A stretch of 64,000 nucleotides of DNA from assembly GCA_003971905.1 (NCBI GenBank), contig RSEE01000005.1, positions 496,001-560,000 on the forward strand. The letters are read 5' to 3'. This stretch comes from Moniliella sp. 'wahieum'. Lineage: Eukaryota > Basidiomycota > Moniliellomycetes > Moniliellales > Moniliellaceae. Every line of letters begins with the position of its first letter. Positions within the stretch are counted from its first letter, which is position 1. Shown here in pieces: positions 11,854 through 24,557 of the stretch. The notes under the pieces were generated by a model, which was given only the letters and a program-made list of their open reading frames with translations, did no database searches and was not told where the DNA came from. Both the position numbers and the translations under genes were made by a program.

Positions 11854-12868
11854 TGACCTCGTGAGCAGCGCGTTAGGATCAAAACTAAGGCTTTTTTATT
11901 AGCGGCATGCGTGCTTCAATCCCAGTGCTAATGTCCAAGCCAATGTAGACCGTAGGCGCTATGGCTGAACCGTGTCGGAAAACCGATGGCTTGATGGTTA
12001 TATCTCGGCCAGCGTCTAGCGTCCAGGCATGAGGCAACGCAGAGACGGATGCCATGTGTCCCGCGACGCCCGACGGCCACGGTGTCAGTGGTAACGGTTA
12101 CTTACTAGCAGTTGCTCCGACGGGTGGCATGTTGTATGGCATTTCCAATTTCAAGCCTGCCTTACAATGGAAAATGGAAGCGGCGACGGTCTTTCCGTTG
12201 CAAATTTGAGTCGCCCAAACCATCAAACCATCCCACACCCGCTTATACACCCTACCTGCTGTACCTAACATGCAACCACAGCCGATCGTCGAGATCATCG
12301 CTTTGCTCGCGCTCAGCTGCAGGCTCAGCTGCCGGCCGGCCGACGGCCGCTTCGCACGGCTGGCTTCGGCGCCCGTCTGCCGCCTCGCTCGCGCCCCCCG
12401 TTTGCGCTTCCACGGCACGCCCGCCCTCCTGCCCGCTGCGCAACGCACAGCCAACCTCGCTTTTGCCCCTCCCCCCCCTAGCATGCACATGTCCGCCATG
12501 CTTCCACTGCTCCGGTGCCCTCCAAGTCGAGTTTGGTTGATGCACCGGTGAGGCGCTTGGCTGTCGGCACCAGACCCGCCTCCACCTCGCCCACCCCCTC
12601 GTGCCGGCCCCAGCTCCTTCTGCCCACCAGCCACGGCCGCGAGGATGATCTTCTTCGGGGGGTGAACGTTGAAGCTCGAAGGTTGAGTTGAACTGCATCG
12701 TCGAGTCAAGGGGGCGCTTTGCTGTCCCCTACTCTGGCTCGTCTTGGGTCTCTCGCTCGCCCGTCGGGGCCGCATTGCCTCTAATACACCGGCTCTCCTT
12801 ACCATCCCCCCGCCTCGTTGATACCACCTACCCACCCACCCGCGGTGCTTTTGAGCTCACCGCCCACC
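11854..12868. other. Upstream region of the KRE6/SKN1 gene
   Basis: About 1 kb before the KRE6-like start. The last 400 bp are pyrimidine-rich with CCACC-type runs, as in many fungal promoters. A 245-codon minus-strand frame here has no recognisable content. No gene supported. Confidence 0.5.
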
Positions 12869-14752
12869 ATGTCCATGTCCTACACCCCCACCTCCAGCTC
12901 CCTCGACGCCAAATCCAGCGGGGACAAGTACTACACTCCGCCAGTGACCCATGTTCCCTTTAGCTCCATGCCGGAAGAGGACGATGACCTACACGACCCC
13001 CATAAGGAGGGGAAGCGTTCGTCACTGCTGGACCTGCGGGGTGTGCTGAATGTGTTGGTGGTGGCGCTTCTGCTGCTAAGTTTGTTGATGCTGTTTGCCG
13101 GCTACCCCATTCTTACTGCTCTCCGTCCTAGCCGGCCCAACCTGCAGAACCTCAACAGCACCGGCCAGGTCGCCGACCTGCCCCTGCCCTCGCTCGTGGA
13201 CCCCGACACCCCATCCAGCGCGCACACTTGGACCTCCGAGAGCACGGGACAAACCATGCAGCTGGTCTTTTCGGACGAGTTTGAAAAGGATGGTCGGACG
13301 TTTTGGCCGGGCGACGATCCGTTTTGGGAGGCGGTCGATATTTACTATGGCGCAACCAATGACTATGAATGGTATGCGCCCGAGGCCGTCAACACGTCTG
13401 GCGGCGCCCTCCAGCTCACTCTCACCCAAAAGACCAACCACAACCTCAACTTTCAATCGGGCATGGTCCAGAGTTGGAATAAGTTTTGCTTCCAAGGCGG
13501 CTACCTTGAGATGAGGGTCAAGCTTCCTGGCACGCAGGAGCAGCGCGGCTTCTGGCCTGGCCTGTGGACGATGGGCAACCTGGGACGACCAGGTTATCTC
13601 GGCTCTACCGATGGAATGTGGCCGTGCGTATTCCCCCTTCCCCCTCTCCTTTTGGTGCGCATGTACCATCAACTTTCAAGGGAGGAAACTGACCCGTGGT
13701 ATGAACGCGATAGCTACTCGTACCAAGCTTGCGACTGGGGCACCCTGCCCAACCAGACCAATCCCGAGGGAACTGGGCCTGAACAGACCATCCATGCCCA
13801 CGGCACGTATTCGTACCAGGATGACTACAAGCTCTCTTTCCTCCCTGGCCAGCGGGTTTCTTCGTGCACCTGTCCAGGCGAGGACCACCCAGGCCCCGAT
13901 GTCACCATTGGCCGCTCGGCACCCGAGATCGATCTGGTAGAGGCGCAGAACGCGCAAAAGGTCGGCATGGCCTCCCAGAGTTTACAGGTACGTTACTTGG
14001 CTCGGAATATGGGTGTTTGATTGGCAGGCAGCGATTGCCTTGAGGTCACTGGATCAACGAGACTAACGTGGACGCAAACAATCATTAATCAGGTGGCTCC
14101 CTACGATGCCAACTACACTTGGGGGTTTGATGAGGCCGAATACTTTAATGGCGGAAAACGCAACAGTTACACTGGCTCTGTCTTCCAAGAAGCCATCAGT
14201 GGCACGCAGCAGATTCCTGCCGAGGCATACATCCAAGCCCCGGGCGCACGCTTCGTCGCATTTGGCGTGGAGATCGACCTGACTTTAGCAAGGACGGCAA
14301 CGGCCGCATTACCTGGTACTTGGATGGCAAGCGTTCTTGGTCTGCGCCCAGCTCCGTCATGGGCCCCAACCAATTCACCAACATTTCTCAGCGCATCGTT
14401 CCGACCGAACCCATGTCGATCGTGATGAACTTGGGCATCTCGTCGGGCTTTCAGGGCGTGTACTGGGACGAAATTAAGTTCCCTGCCGTGCTCCAGGTCG
14501 ACTCGGTTCGCCTGTACCAAAAGGAAGGCGAAACGCGCGTGAGTTGTGACCCACCCGATCACCCCACCAAGAAGTACATTGAAGACGTACGTCTACCCTT
14601 CCCCCCCCCCTTTCACGGTTGGTTTCGACCTGCGAAATCGTCTGTACTGACTGGCCCCGCAGCACCTCGACCTGTACCTGAATCCCAACCACTCGACGTT
14701 CCCCAGACACCAGTTTACGTGGCCCAAGAACCGGCTACTGGAAACCTGCTAA
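12869..14752 (+). CDS. KRE6: KRE6/SKN1 family beta-1,6-glucan synthesis protein
   Basis: Type II membrane glycoprotein needed for cell-wall beta-1,6-glucan. The start MSMSYTPTSSSLDAKSSGDK opens a cytosolic tail of about 50 residues, followed by one membrane segment (VLNVLVVALLLLSLLMLFAG, about 13045-13105) and a luminal GH16-like SKN1 domain. Visible landmarks are MQLVFSDEFEKDGRTFWPGD, NDYEWYAPEA, GYLEMRVKLPG, GFWPGLWTMGNLGRPGYLGS, the catalytic-type EIDLVEAQ (ExDxxE), EPMSIVMNLGIS and the C-terminal TWPKNRLLETC. Three introns fit: 13624-13713, 13988-14092 (GACTAAC branch) and 14587-14662. One frame move near 14265 (GVE followed by Tyr in the family) fits a lost T. S. cerevisiae has two paralogues, KRE6 and SKN1; I cannot separate them here. 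Confidence 0.95.
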
Positions 14753-15608
14753 TCTCAGCTCTTCCCTCCTACTATCCCCCAAACCGAAGTCCATGAGACA
14801 CAAAAGCGCAAGGAGACACTTTTGGTTGTCGCAATGGGAATCCAATGTGATCGATTGAGATCATCGCGCCGCGCCTGCTTGACTCTAGGCACCTCCACTC
14901 CCGTTGTGGAGGTGCAGCACGCCCCCATGGCAAAAGACGCACGTTTGCTTGTGGGGTCAGCGTCCCCCCCCGCAAGCAGTGAATCTTAGGCTTGAAGAGC
15001 CCCATCAACCTACCCGTGGGGTCTCCCTACTGGTGGCACCCACTGCGCAGAGGAAAACGGACAGGGAGCAGCACCGGGTGTAGATCTCTCTTGGCGGATA
15101 TAGATGTGCCTCCCCTTCCCATGGAAGTTTCCCATGGAAAAGAACCGAGGGAATGGAATTGGACATGCAGTGCTCAGGCTGAAGAGTTGTGGCTGAGCAT
15201 CCTGCCGTGGCGGTGTGCTGTGATCTTGTTTTGCGTTCTGACCTCATCGTCCTCAACGGACACTATAGAGGAAGGCCAGGTGACTCGCGTTACATGCATC
15301 ACATTAAGAGAGAGGTGCACGTTTGGTCTGCCACCAAAAGGCGCACCGAACGCGCACGCAGGACGAACAGAAGGGGGTGGATACCATCTGGAAGAGTACC
15401 GAGGAACAACGGAGAGAAGCCAACGTAGAAGGGTATAGAACACTGCACTGTACACCCATGAATGGGTTATGGAGCAGGAGCAGGCAGGTGGCACCAAAAA
15501 AAGAATGAAAAAAGATGGTGGCTGTTGCCAGTTAGCTGGTCAGATGTAAAGAGGGTGGGGTGGACGTTGAAGGAAAGGGAGGAAAACGACCACTATACAG
15601 GCCCCCGA
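14753..15608. other. Convergent intergenic stretch
   Basis: Between the 3' ends of the KRE6-like gene and the next minus-strand gene. Short AT-rich and A-rich runs (15490-15515) are seen. No conserved ORF. Confidence 0.5.
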
Positions 15609-17935
15609 TTTACTCTTCCTCGTCGCGCAACCGCGTGCCTTGGTCGACCGACCGAACCGTCCCGTCGGCGCCAAACGTGGGAACAATCTCTTTGGTTCGG
15701 GACTAGTGGGCTTAAGGGTGGGCAGCGGCGCCAGCTCTTCTCCGTTCGCAGGGCCCGCCGCGACACGGGCAATCGGCCTGTTTTCCCCGGCAGCCGGGAG
15801 GAGCAGGATGGGTTCCGGGCTGGGGCTCGGGGCGGGCAAGACGCTAGCATAGGCCAAGAGCCCTGCGCGATCGTCCAAGGCGACGCTGGCTCGGCCATCG
15901 AGGTACGGGGCCGGGGAAAGCTCCCTCCAAGGGGCAGGACTTTGTGTGGAGAGCGAGGGGGAGATGGTCCATTGACGCGAGAGACCCCATGGGTTGGGGC
16001 TGGGACCACGGTCGGAAGGTGGGTGGGCGGATAAGGCCCAGAGGGGCATGGGCACGTCGTTCGCTTCCTCGTCGCCTTCAACTATATTCAGGCTGTTCCA
16101 GTGCGGGAAGAGCTGGGGATGGGAGGGGGATAGAGGCCTGGCGTGGAAGAGAGAAGGTAAGGATTCGAATCGGGGCGATAACTGACCGGTTGGAACCCAG
16201 TGGGGGGACGGACAAAAGCCGCCTCACCGTACTCGTCAACGCTTTGCAGCGTACTCGGCACTCGCGCCAAGTCCGTGCCTGGGTTGGTCCGGAGGGGGTA
16301 GAAAGCAGCCCTGGACTGGGTGCATCGAGCGACGAACGTGCCTCAAAGTCGGTCCAATGAGCCGAGGTATGTAGACCCCGTTGGCCACGCCCCGAGATAA
16401 GCACCGCGGGCTGGTCCAATCCGTCCAACCCTTCTTCTCCGTCCTCATCGTCAAACGTTGCCCACGGAACGTGACGTTGCGGTCTAGGCGCTACGGGCAT
16501 CGGTGCCGGGCGCACATCTTGCGTAGCAGTCTCGGCCGTTTCCTTGTGGGAAGGGCGCTGGACGGTGACAGTTACCACGTCGGCTAGGGCGGCACGTTGG
16601 CGGTCACCCAGTTCGGGCATCTGGTGGGCCACTTCCGTCGGCTCCTCTTCCACGGTCGCGGGAGGGTGAGGGCGGGCATTGCCGTCACGTTGAAGCAACT
16701 TGCCGGCCCATCCGCCCATCGCTGCCCGCGCGCCGGAAGCTGCATCACGGAACGTGCCGATGGCAGATGCTCCAGGGAAATGAGGCGAGGCTTCCTGCTC
16801 CGCGGCGCCCGAGCCAGGTGCGGTAGTGGGGTGATCAGGGTGACCCTTGGATACAGCAAGGGGGTCGGGACTTTCCGGGTGGATTTCCTGCATCACCTTG
16901 GTCTCCTTGGCCTGCTTGGTCTCTGTGCTAGGCTTGGTTTCCTTGGTCTCTTTCCCGCCCTTTCAATCGCCTCCTGCTTAACTTCCTCCTTGTCCCCGCC
17001 CAACAGGCGTGCCCGTACACCGCCCAGCCGCTCCCCGAAGCCCAAACGGGTGTTGGTCGTGCCCGTAGTGTTGACCGAATGATGTCGGCGTAGGAACGAA
17101 CTCATCGTTGTCCGCGGCTTGGGTGTCTCGTCACTTGGCAGATCGTGCCCCGAAGCCGGAGCAGGAGGCAAACTGCTTCCACCCGTCGCCGCCGCGTTGC
17201 GCCACATCGCTCGTATTCTCCTCTACGGTAGACAGCTCGGCAGCGGAAGTCTGGTTCCGGTTGCGATCCTCGTGACCGTCGTTTTTCCCACCCAGTTCGG
17301 CCGAACTTGCATGGGAGCGAGAGAAAAGGTGCCGCTTGGTCGGCACCGTTGTCGTTGCTGTTGTTGGTTCGGAAGGAATGATGGGGCCTGCTATGCTGGC
17401 TCGCTTCCAGCGTCCCTCCTCACCTTCAGAAGAAAGGGAGGGGGTAGCAGGAGTCAGCGTGCGTAGGCGGGAGGTAGGGGCGGTGGAGGGGGGCGGGATC
17501 GTGCCGAAGGCGGTGCGGGGCCGCACTGGGAAGAGTGGTGCCGCTGGAGTCGGGAGAGGGCGTGGTTTGGGGCGACTGTTGGACCGAGAGCAGGCGGATG
17601 CGGGGGTGCGGCGGGGAGGCAACCGGCAAGGCCAGCGCGCTGCAATCGGCTTGCCAGGGCCAGTTGAGTACGAGGGGATGCATCGCGGCAGCCACTGCGG
17701 CGGCCCAGTGGGAGAGGGAGCGGGCAAGCGCACGAGCGGTAAGCACATCCGAGGTGCCTTCGGCGGCCGTGGCCGCGACCAGCTCGGCAGCGTACGTGCT
17801 CTGTGCCACGGCGAGCGCCACATGCGCCGAGGAGAGACAGCCGACTGCGTCGTGGGCGGCCGGGTCGTTGCGCATGTGCAGAGTGGCCAGGGCGGCGCCC
17901 AAGGCAGACACGGGATCCGCCACGACGAGCGCCAT
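15609..17935 (-). CDS. Uncharacterised low-complexity protein, about 770 aa
   Basis: I do not recognise this family. The N-terminus is well defined: MALVVADPVSALGAALATLH followed by Ala-rich helices with WAAAVAAAMHPLVLNWPWQ (about 17700-17935), which could be a helical domain. The middle is Ser/Pro/Thr-rich with basic patches, including RLGFGERLGGVRARLLGGDK (about 17000) and a Pro/Lys/Lys run. An acidic tract HVPWATFDDEDGEEGLDGLD (about 16420-16470) follows. The C-terminus in the best frame reads EIVPTFGADGTVRSVDQGTR then a DEEE tail, with the stop at 15609-15611. Frame moves occur in the middle. The overall plan (N-terminal helical domain plus long disordered tail with short conserved patches) resembles membrane-trafficking adaptors, but that is only an impression. 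Confidence 0.6.
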
Positions 17936-18757
17936 GGTGCAGGAGGTGGGAGAGGAGAAGGAGGAGGGGCAGGATGGCGAGGTGGGCGCACTTGCTCCTT
18001 CTTTGTCAGTATTCTGGCCAGCCTACCAGACGTGCTCAGCTGAGCACTAGCTGAGTACTCCCCTGGTGCGGAGCATCAGCGGTGACCGGTGAGCGCGGTG
18101 GCGCCAGAGTGGTCTGTGCCGACGCAAGGAATGGGCATGCAGGAGCAGGCAGGCGGCGCAGCCTGACCAGACGTCCGCAGTTCATCTTCGCCAGCCTCTC
18201 TGGCGCCATCGAGACCATCTCGACCATCCATCGCTCCATCCTGGCCTTCCATAGAACACCCCTTGTCATCGCTCATCTGGCGTCCTGTCCCAGCCAGCTG
18301 GCAGGGTTGGACGTAAGAGCCGCGAGGCGATTCGTTGCCCCCGCCCCTATTGCTTTTTGCCTTTCATGAATATTGAATGGTCTACGATCTTCGCGAGGGG
18401 GAAACTATCCCCTCGACCCTTCCACCCAAATCCTGCTCCAATACGCCCTTGCCCTCGCATATTTCCTGCGACAGCAGCCACAGCCTGCCTACACAAAGCC
18501 AGTTCGCGCCAACGCCATGTTGAGCCTGTGCGATACCAGCTCCTGAAACAGCCGCTCCTCCCACCTCAGTCCCACCTCGCCTTGGCTCTGAGACCGGCCC
18601 AACCGAATCGTATCGCGTTGCGCCTCGGGGGCCTCACCCCACCCGCTCCTGCACCCACGGCCGTCGCCCTTGTGGGGGAAGCAAGGGTAGCAGGCTCCGA
18701 CGTAGCTGGCGAGGGGGTTCCAAGCCAGGCGTGGTAGGGTGAGAGCGTACCGGCCGT
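17936..18757. other. Intergenic, between two minus-strand genes
   Basis: Contains the promoter of the gene starting at 17935 and the 3' side of SEC2. GAG/CAGC-rich near 18030-18060. No gene found. Confidence 0.45.
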
Positions 18758-21243
18758 CTAGGTGGACGCGGAGGAGGCACGGCGGATGCCGGGTCTTGGA
18801 TGCAGTTTCATCCTTGGCACCGGCTTGTCCAGATTGTCCAGCATCTTGTCCGCAGGCGTAGGCTGCGACGCAGGCCCTGGTGTAGATGCAGCCTCTGCAG
18901 GCGCCGGTGAAGCTGCGTCTTCCACGCTTGGGCGCCATGGCTTCCTCCCCAGGACTAAGACTCGCCTGAGTATCGCCTTCCTGGGTCGAGGTCGCACCAG
19001 GCAACCCAGCACTGCCCTTAGCGCGGTGCTGGATGGTGCTGGATTAGGGGGAGCTGTACCCACCACCTTGTGCTGCTCCCAGGGCTGTTTTCCCTCCAAA
19101 ACAATCTCCCTCTGCAATCGGCGCACCCACCCCCAGAATGCACATACCGCACGTACACGTGTGAGACAGTGCTGCGGACAGATGACATAGCGCGGTCGAC
19201 CCTTCCGAGGTTCGGAAGATGTGGGTGGGGATGGCCGGTTCAAAGTCCAACTTTGCTCCGGGCTTTCCTGTCGCCTGCCCTTTCTCCTCCTCTGTGGTGG
19301 AGAGGGTGGTGGCGTTGAGACTGCTGGTCAGACGGGATGCCAGGTTAAAGCCCGAAGGGGAAGTGGTGCGTTCGGGCTTAGGACTAGATGTACCCAGTCG
19401 TAAGCCGCCCAAAAAGCTCCTGCTCCGTGAAGCGGGGGAAGGAGTGACTGCACCCCCCTTGTCTGACTGGCTGCGTGCGTGAGTAGGCGCCAGGGCGGGA
19501 TCCGAGGCCGATTCAGCGTCGGAACTTTCCATCTCCCCAGACCAGTTGGTGTGGTGAGTTGCCTGACCGCCCGACCAATTGGGATGGTGGGTTTGATGGG
19601 CCTTGCGCACGCCAGCTGTTTCCAGCAGGCTGGCTGCCGAACCGGTGAGAGAAGCCCAGCTGGAACTGGTCTTGCGCTCTGGCCCTTGCGATTCGGACGC
19701 CAGCGCATTCACCAGACCCATCCCACACAGTGCACACGGTAAGGGGGCAGGTTGGCCGCTCGCGTCCGCACGGCTGCAGGGTCCGGGACCACCCCACCAG
19801 GAAAGATGGGCTCAATAACCAGGTGGCCATCCAAGACGGCGGTATTGGCCGTACGTCGGTTCAACCAGCCGAGGCCAGGGGCAAAGTCCAAGCGCAAACA
19901 CGGATCCGCGTCTTCCTCTTGCACCCGTCGCAAAAAGGGTTGCGAGGAAATTTGAGTGCTGACTTGGATCAAATTGTCAGCCGTAGCAGGCAGTAAAGGA
20001 AAGTCGCGATGCCGAGCCACCCCAGCGGCGAGAAAGGGGCTGACTGGGACGTGGGGAAATATCTTTATTTCGGGGGAAGGTTGATCCCCAGTGACAGCAG
20101 GGGAGGCGTTGGTGCTGTTGTACTCATAGAATGGTTTGAGTGACAGACGTTGTCTGCGTAAATGGGCCAAAAAAGCCAAAAACTCCCGAAAGATCTCAAC
20201 ATTGAGCAAGACGGGCTCGTTTGCCAATAAGACAGGCATCAGCTGCTCCGAACTTAGTCCTGACGAATCCAGCCCCTGTTCGGACAGGGAGCGCACAAGC
20301 GATGTGATGCGCAATCTGGGCATGCCAGCCTCCAGTTCCTCTGGCGACGAACCATCGTTCGTTGTCACGCTGGGAACACGGCGTTGGAGTACCTCGATCT
20401 GGCGCTGGAGCCCGCTGAGTACTTGTTGCTGTTTCAACATCTCTGCCTCGGCCATGTTGAGCGATCGCTCCATCGCATCCGATTTGTCTTGCGCGCGGGA
20501 ACGAGCAAGTCGCTCTGCTGCGACCATATTGTGCGCCTCGGCAGACAAACTGCTACTGAGCTCTTCAAGCTCGGCTTGGATCTGCTCCGATCGTTTTCAG
20601 CCTTGCCGCGTTGCTGCGTCTCCTCCAATACCCGATCCATCATCTTTTGCATCTCGCTGCTTACTCTTGCCTTTTCCAGAATCGCACCCGTGCTGAGGGC
20701 AGCGACGTGCTCGGATTGCTCCTTGGTCAAACTAGCAATTTGCGCTGTCGTGCGCTCCAGTTCTTCTTGCGCTTCCATCAGCTGATCCTCGCTGTCCACC
20801 CTGCGCTCAAAGCTCTCCACCAACTTGGTGTTCAAGCTGGCCACCTGTTGTTGCAGTTCGGCCGATCGGGCTTCAAGCTCAGCGAGGGCCACTTCTGCCT
20901 TGAGCTCAGCGGCGCGGCGGCAGAAAGGGTGGGCAGAGACACATCCTCGGCATCGGGATCGTCGGCATTGAACAACGCTTGTCCCGCACTGGTGGGAGGC
21001 GAGTCCAAGTCCAGTGCAGCAACCTGCTCAGACGGGGGCAAGGACGCGGCTGGGAGAAGACGGAGGGAGCGTGCTCGCACCAGGAGCAGGATCCACGGCA
21101 TCTTGGAACTCGTCGTCCGACTCGGCGCCCAGGACATTGTCCACGTTGCCCCCTGCATCGTCGAGGATGGACTGAGGATCGGGACGCTTGAACGCTACCG
21201 CCGCATCGTCCTGCCCATCGGCAGGGGCAGCGGTGGCAGACAT
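18758..21243 (-). CDS. SEC2: SEC2-type Rab guanine nucleotide exchange factor
   Basis: Exchange factor for the Sec4/Rab8 class on secretory vesicles. The N-terminus MSATAAPADGQDDAAVAFKR is acidic and disordered. A long coiled coil follows: ALAELEARSAELQQQVASLN, EELERTTAQIASLTKEQSEH, and the Sec2 signature LSAEAHNMVAAERLARSRAQ with QQVLSGLQRQIEVLQRR (about 20380-20890). Downstream are the conserved cargo-side blocks NVEIFREFLAFLAHLRRQRL, QPFLRRVQEEDADPCLRLDF and GLGWLNRRTANTAVLDGHLV (19800-20200). Cys-containing patches ALCGMGLVNA and ICPQHCLTRVRAVCAFWGWV (about 19150 and 19720) look like the zinc-like C-terminal module of basidiomycete Sec2. The stop follows RRASSAST near 18760. Four or more frame moves occur. 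The assignment rests on the coiled-coil signature and these blocks. Confidence 0.84.
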
Positions 21244-22273
21244 GGGAGCAGCCAGCGAGCTCGACGGCGGAGACGGGGGGCGGGTGGAGGCAGGAGGGGT
21301 GGTTGAAGCCAAGAGGAATGGCGGCGGCGGCCAGGTGCGCTTGTACCGACCGCGGCCGCCTCGGCTGCCCCAGCTGGGCTCGGCCACGCACGCAGGCGAG
21401 TGGGGCACTGCTTACGTCAGCCAGCGGGCCTGCATCGATCCGCTCTGGGGCTTCGGGGCGTGGATGGACAGGTGGGCTTGTCTGGCTGGGGGACGAATGA
21501 TGGACTGGCGAGTGTCCTGTTGCACCCAACGAGGCGTCGCTGCAAAGCGCAGATCCTGGGGTCGTTCACCGCCTGCTTGCCGCTGCTCAGCTCAGCCTGA
21601 GGGCGTCGCCGCCAGGTTTGAAGCTTGAAGCTTGAAGCTTGAAGGTGGTAATGGATCCTGTGTCTCACCCCCTGGGGGGCTGCCGGGCACTTGGCATCCG
21701 TGAAAGTTTTACACTCCGTTTTCACGGGTGGCACGTGTGATGCTGGTGATGGCTGATGTGATGATGCTGCCGAGGAGAGAGGGCGCTCGTCAACAGCGTG
21801 ACCTGGCCTTTGACTGGGGGAGCCAACGCAAGTTAGATCGTAGGTCGATCGCAGGCTGGATTGGATCGACGATTAGATAGCGGGCAGCGCCGAGGCCCAG
21901 CGCTCAGCCCGTCCGAACACCCCCAAGTGAAGCAGATGGCAACAGGGGTTCGCGAACCCTCGTGTCCCGCACGCCGCATGATTCGCCCGACAGAAGCCGC
22001 GGCGGAGTTGATGTGGGGCGGCAGAAGAGTGCAGCGCATTGCCCGCACCAACAACTCAGCCGAGCCGTACACCATGTGCTTTGCTGTCCGATATGCAATT
22101 GGCCATGCTATCCGTATCTGTCTGAGTGCACGCCCTGCACACATGTCCTGCACGGTGTATAGCACTCCCCTTCTCGGTTCTGTTCTGTGTGCGTCTTTCC
22201 CTCCCGCCTTTCCTCCACCAGCGCCTCTTCCGCCTCAGCGCGCTCGCCCCGCCCATCGACCCTTCCGAGAGCC
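21244..22273. other. Divergent intergenic region, SEC2 and aspartic protease promoters
   Basis: About 1 kb. It contains a GAAGCTT heptamer repeat at 21617-21643 (three tandem copies) and a CT-rich leader just before the protease start. No gene supported. Confidence 0.5.
21617..21643. repeat. Short GAAGCTT tandem repeat
   Basis: Three to four copies of a heptamer GAAGCTT. Similar AAGCTTGAAG runs recur near 4136, 35095 and 43235, always outside genes. Confidence 0.7.
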
Positions 22274-23844
22274 ATGCGTCCTGCCGCCTCTGTCCTCGCG
22301 CTCATCTCTGTGGCGGGTGTCGCCCATGCCCTGCCTGGTGTGCCGTACTTTGAGCGCCGCTTCCCCTCTACCCGGGCCTCGCTATCCAAGAAGCGCCGCA
22401 AGAGCGCCAGCTCACGCTCCGGCCCCACCCCAGTCCCAACCTCCTAGTCTCCCGCCGCCGCGCCGTGTCGGCTCTGGAGCGGTCCCGTCGTGCCGGCGAC
22501 TGGGACACGGTGGACGCGCTAGAGAAGCGGTGGGGACACAAGCATGGTGGCCACCACACCGAAGCACTGTCCACCCTCTTTGCCGGTGTGTACCCATGAT
22601 CAACGTGACGTGGGGTACAGGGGCCGATGCACAGAGTTACGATTCCTTTGTCGATACAGGTTCGTCGGACACGTTTGTTGTCTCGAACCAGTTCCAGTGC
22701 CTCAACATCACCACCCTTCAGCCCTTGGACCAGGCAGCGTGTCTATGGGGGGCGCTCTATGACCAGGACAAGGTGCATGCCTTCACTCCCGACGATGAGC
22801 TGTACATCTCCCTGTCCTACTACCCCGAGAACGAGACGCTGTATGGGCAGATTGGCTATGCCCCCATCACCGTGGGCGGGATCACCGTGCCCAAAGCCGA
22901 GGTCGCCGTGATGAATCGGACGGGCTGGGTAGGCGATGGCCATTCGTCGGGATTGATTGGACTGGTAAGTCGCACTCGTCCTTGGTATACCGTGATGAAC
23001 CGGACTCGACGAGTTGACTGACGCGTTTGGCGCTCGCAGGCCTACCCATCCATCACCAGCGCGCAATGGACAGCCAACAAGACGGCGGCACCCTACAAGC
23101 CCATCTTTTTTGACATGATTTCGCAAGGCTTGGTCGACGAAAAAGTGTTTACCTTGTCGATTGACCGGGAACAATGGGGGTACTCCCCCGAGGCGTCCGC
23201 TGGCACGTTGGCGTTAGGCGGCGTGGTTCTCCCTCGTTGTACGAGGGACCGTTCAGTACAGTCAACATTGAAGCCCCCGAAGGCGCCTCGTCTCCTGAAC
23301 TGCAGTTTTATGCGTTTGAGCACAGTCTGCATTGGCGTGCCAACGCTTCCCAGCCCTGGTCGACATGGAAAGGCGGCGCATCGGGGAAGAATGCCACATA
23401 CCAGTCCATTCTCGACTGTGGCACTGCCGCCAACTTTTTCCCTTCCAATGCAACCAAAGCGATCAATAGCCTGTTTGACCCCCGGCCACGTGGAACGAGG
23501 CGGAAGGATACTACATTGTCGACTGCAACGCTACTGCGCCCGAGGTGGCCGTCAATTTGATGGTCGCTTTTGGCCGATGGACCCAAAGGACATGATTATG
23601 CGTCAGCTCAATGGCCTGCCAGGATGGGAAAACACCTGCTTTTCCTCCATCAGCGATGGAGGAGATGACCCGAGTGGAGGAGATGTGCGTCTTTCTTTCC
23701 CTTTTTCGCCTTGATCATCTTGCCGCCCATTGCCTTCTGACCCCTTTTTAGATGATCCTTGGCGCCGTTTGGCAGCACAGTATCGTCACCATCCATGACA
23801 TTGGCCGCGGCCAATTGCACATTGCCAAACGCCGCCCTTACTAA
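22274..23844 (+). CDS. Secreted pepsin-like (A1) aspartic protease
   Basis: Extracellular or vacuolar endopeptidase. The start MRPAASVLALISVAGVAHAL is a signal peptide. A basic propeptide follows (SRRRAVSALERSRRAG, LEKRWGHKHGG). The first catalytic motif is SYDSFVDTGSSDTFVVS (about 22640-22690), canonical DTGSS. The second is SILDCGTAANFFPS (about 23415-23450): Asp and Gly are kept, but Cys stands where the family has Thr or Ser. The end reads ILGAVWQHSIVTIHDIGRG, the usual A1 last strand, then the stop at 23842-23844. Introns at 22965-23039 and 23685-23751 are GT-AG and in frame. Several N-glycosylation sequons (NVT, NIT, NET, NRT) are present. About four frame moves occur, each explained by a lost base. 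Confidence 0.9.
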
Positions 23845-24557
23845 TCTCTACCGCTGGTGAAAATGGGTTTGTAAAACATCAAGATGGATTTTGCTCTGTT
23901 ATCTTCGAAAGTACGTTGCTTTACACGTTTTATTGACGCCATCCTACGCGACTTGCAATCTGGCCTTCCTTGGAACTTGGCTTCCCTAGAATTCATTTCC
24001 AAAATTTATCCACCTCAACCAATGTACGCGGAGAGCCTGTGGAGCTAAGCGAGCTATAGGACAGATATGAAAGGCTCAACAGAAGGATTAATCATTGCTG
24101 GATATCAAGGAGGGGTCCACGATGCCATGAGGCAAGTATATATGATGGGGTGTGTAGGATTCTGGCATGAAGGCTTCAAGAGTCCAAAAACGGAATCAAG
24201 GGAGCTGGTAAAGGGAAAGGTAAAAGAGGGAGCTGGGATGAACAATGAATGAACGTTGAACGGGCAAGCTGGATGGGTTTGGGGAGATTAGGAGGCGCGC
24301 GGGTACAACTGAGATGCAGACGGGAAGAGTAGGAGCAGCCAAGAGAACGATGCAGGTGCCGAAAGGTGTCCAAAAGTCCGCAACAAAAATGGGCCGGTGG
24401 GAGAGCACCGGTCCAACGTATGGGTATGTCAATGCAAAGAGATCCGCAACGCCGGGACTCGTCCGTGTCGGGATGGAAGAAGGGGACACGATCCTAGGGC
24501 CCCGAGTGAGAGGCGAGCCCGCAACAGACGAATCTCGACCCCGCAACGGGGGGGAAG
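23845..24557. other. Convergent intergenic stretch
   Basis: AT-rich after the protease stop, then GA-rich. Only short open frames; no gene seen. Confidence 0.5.

Noticed and set aside
12098-12835. 245-codon minus-strand ORF
   Set aside because: No conserved blocks, very Arg/Gly-rich, and it covers the KRE6-like promoter.
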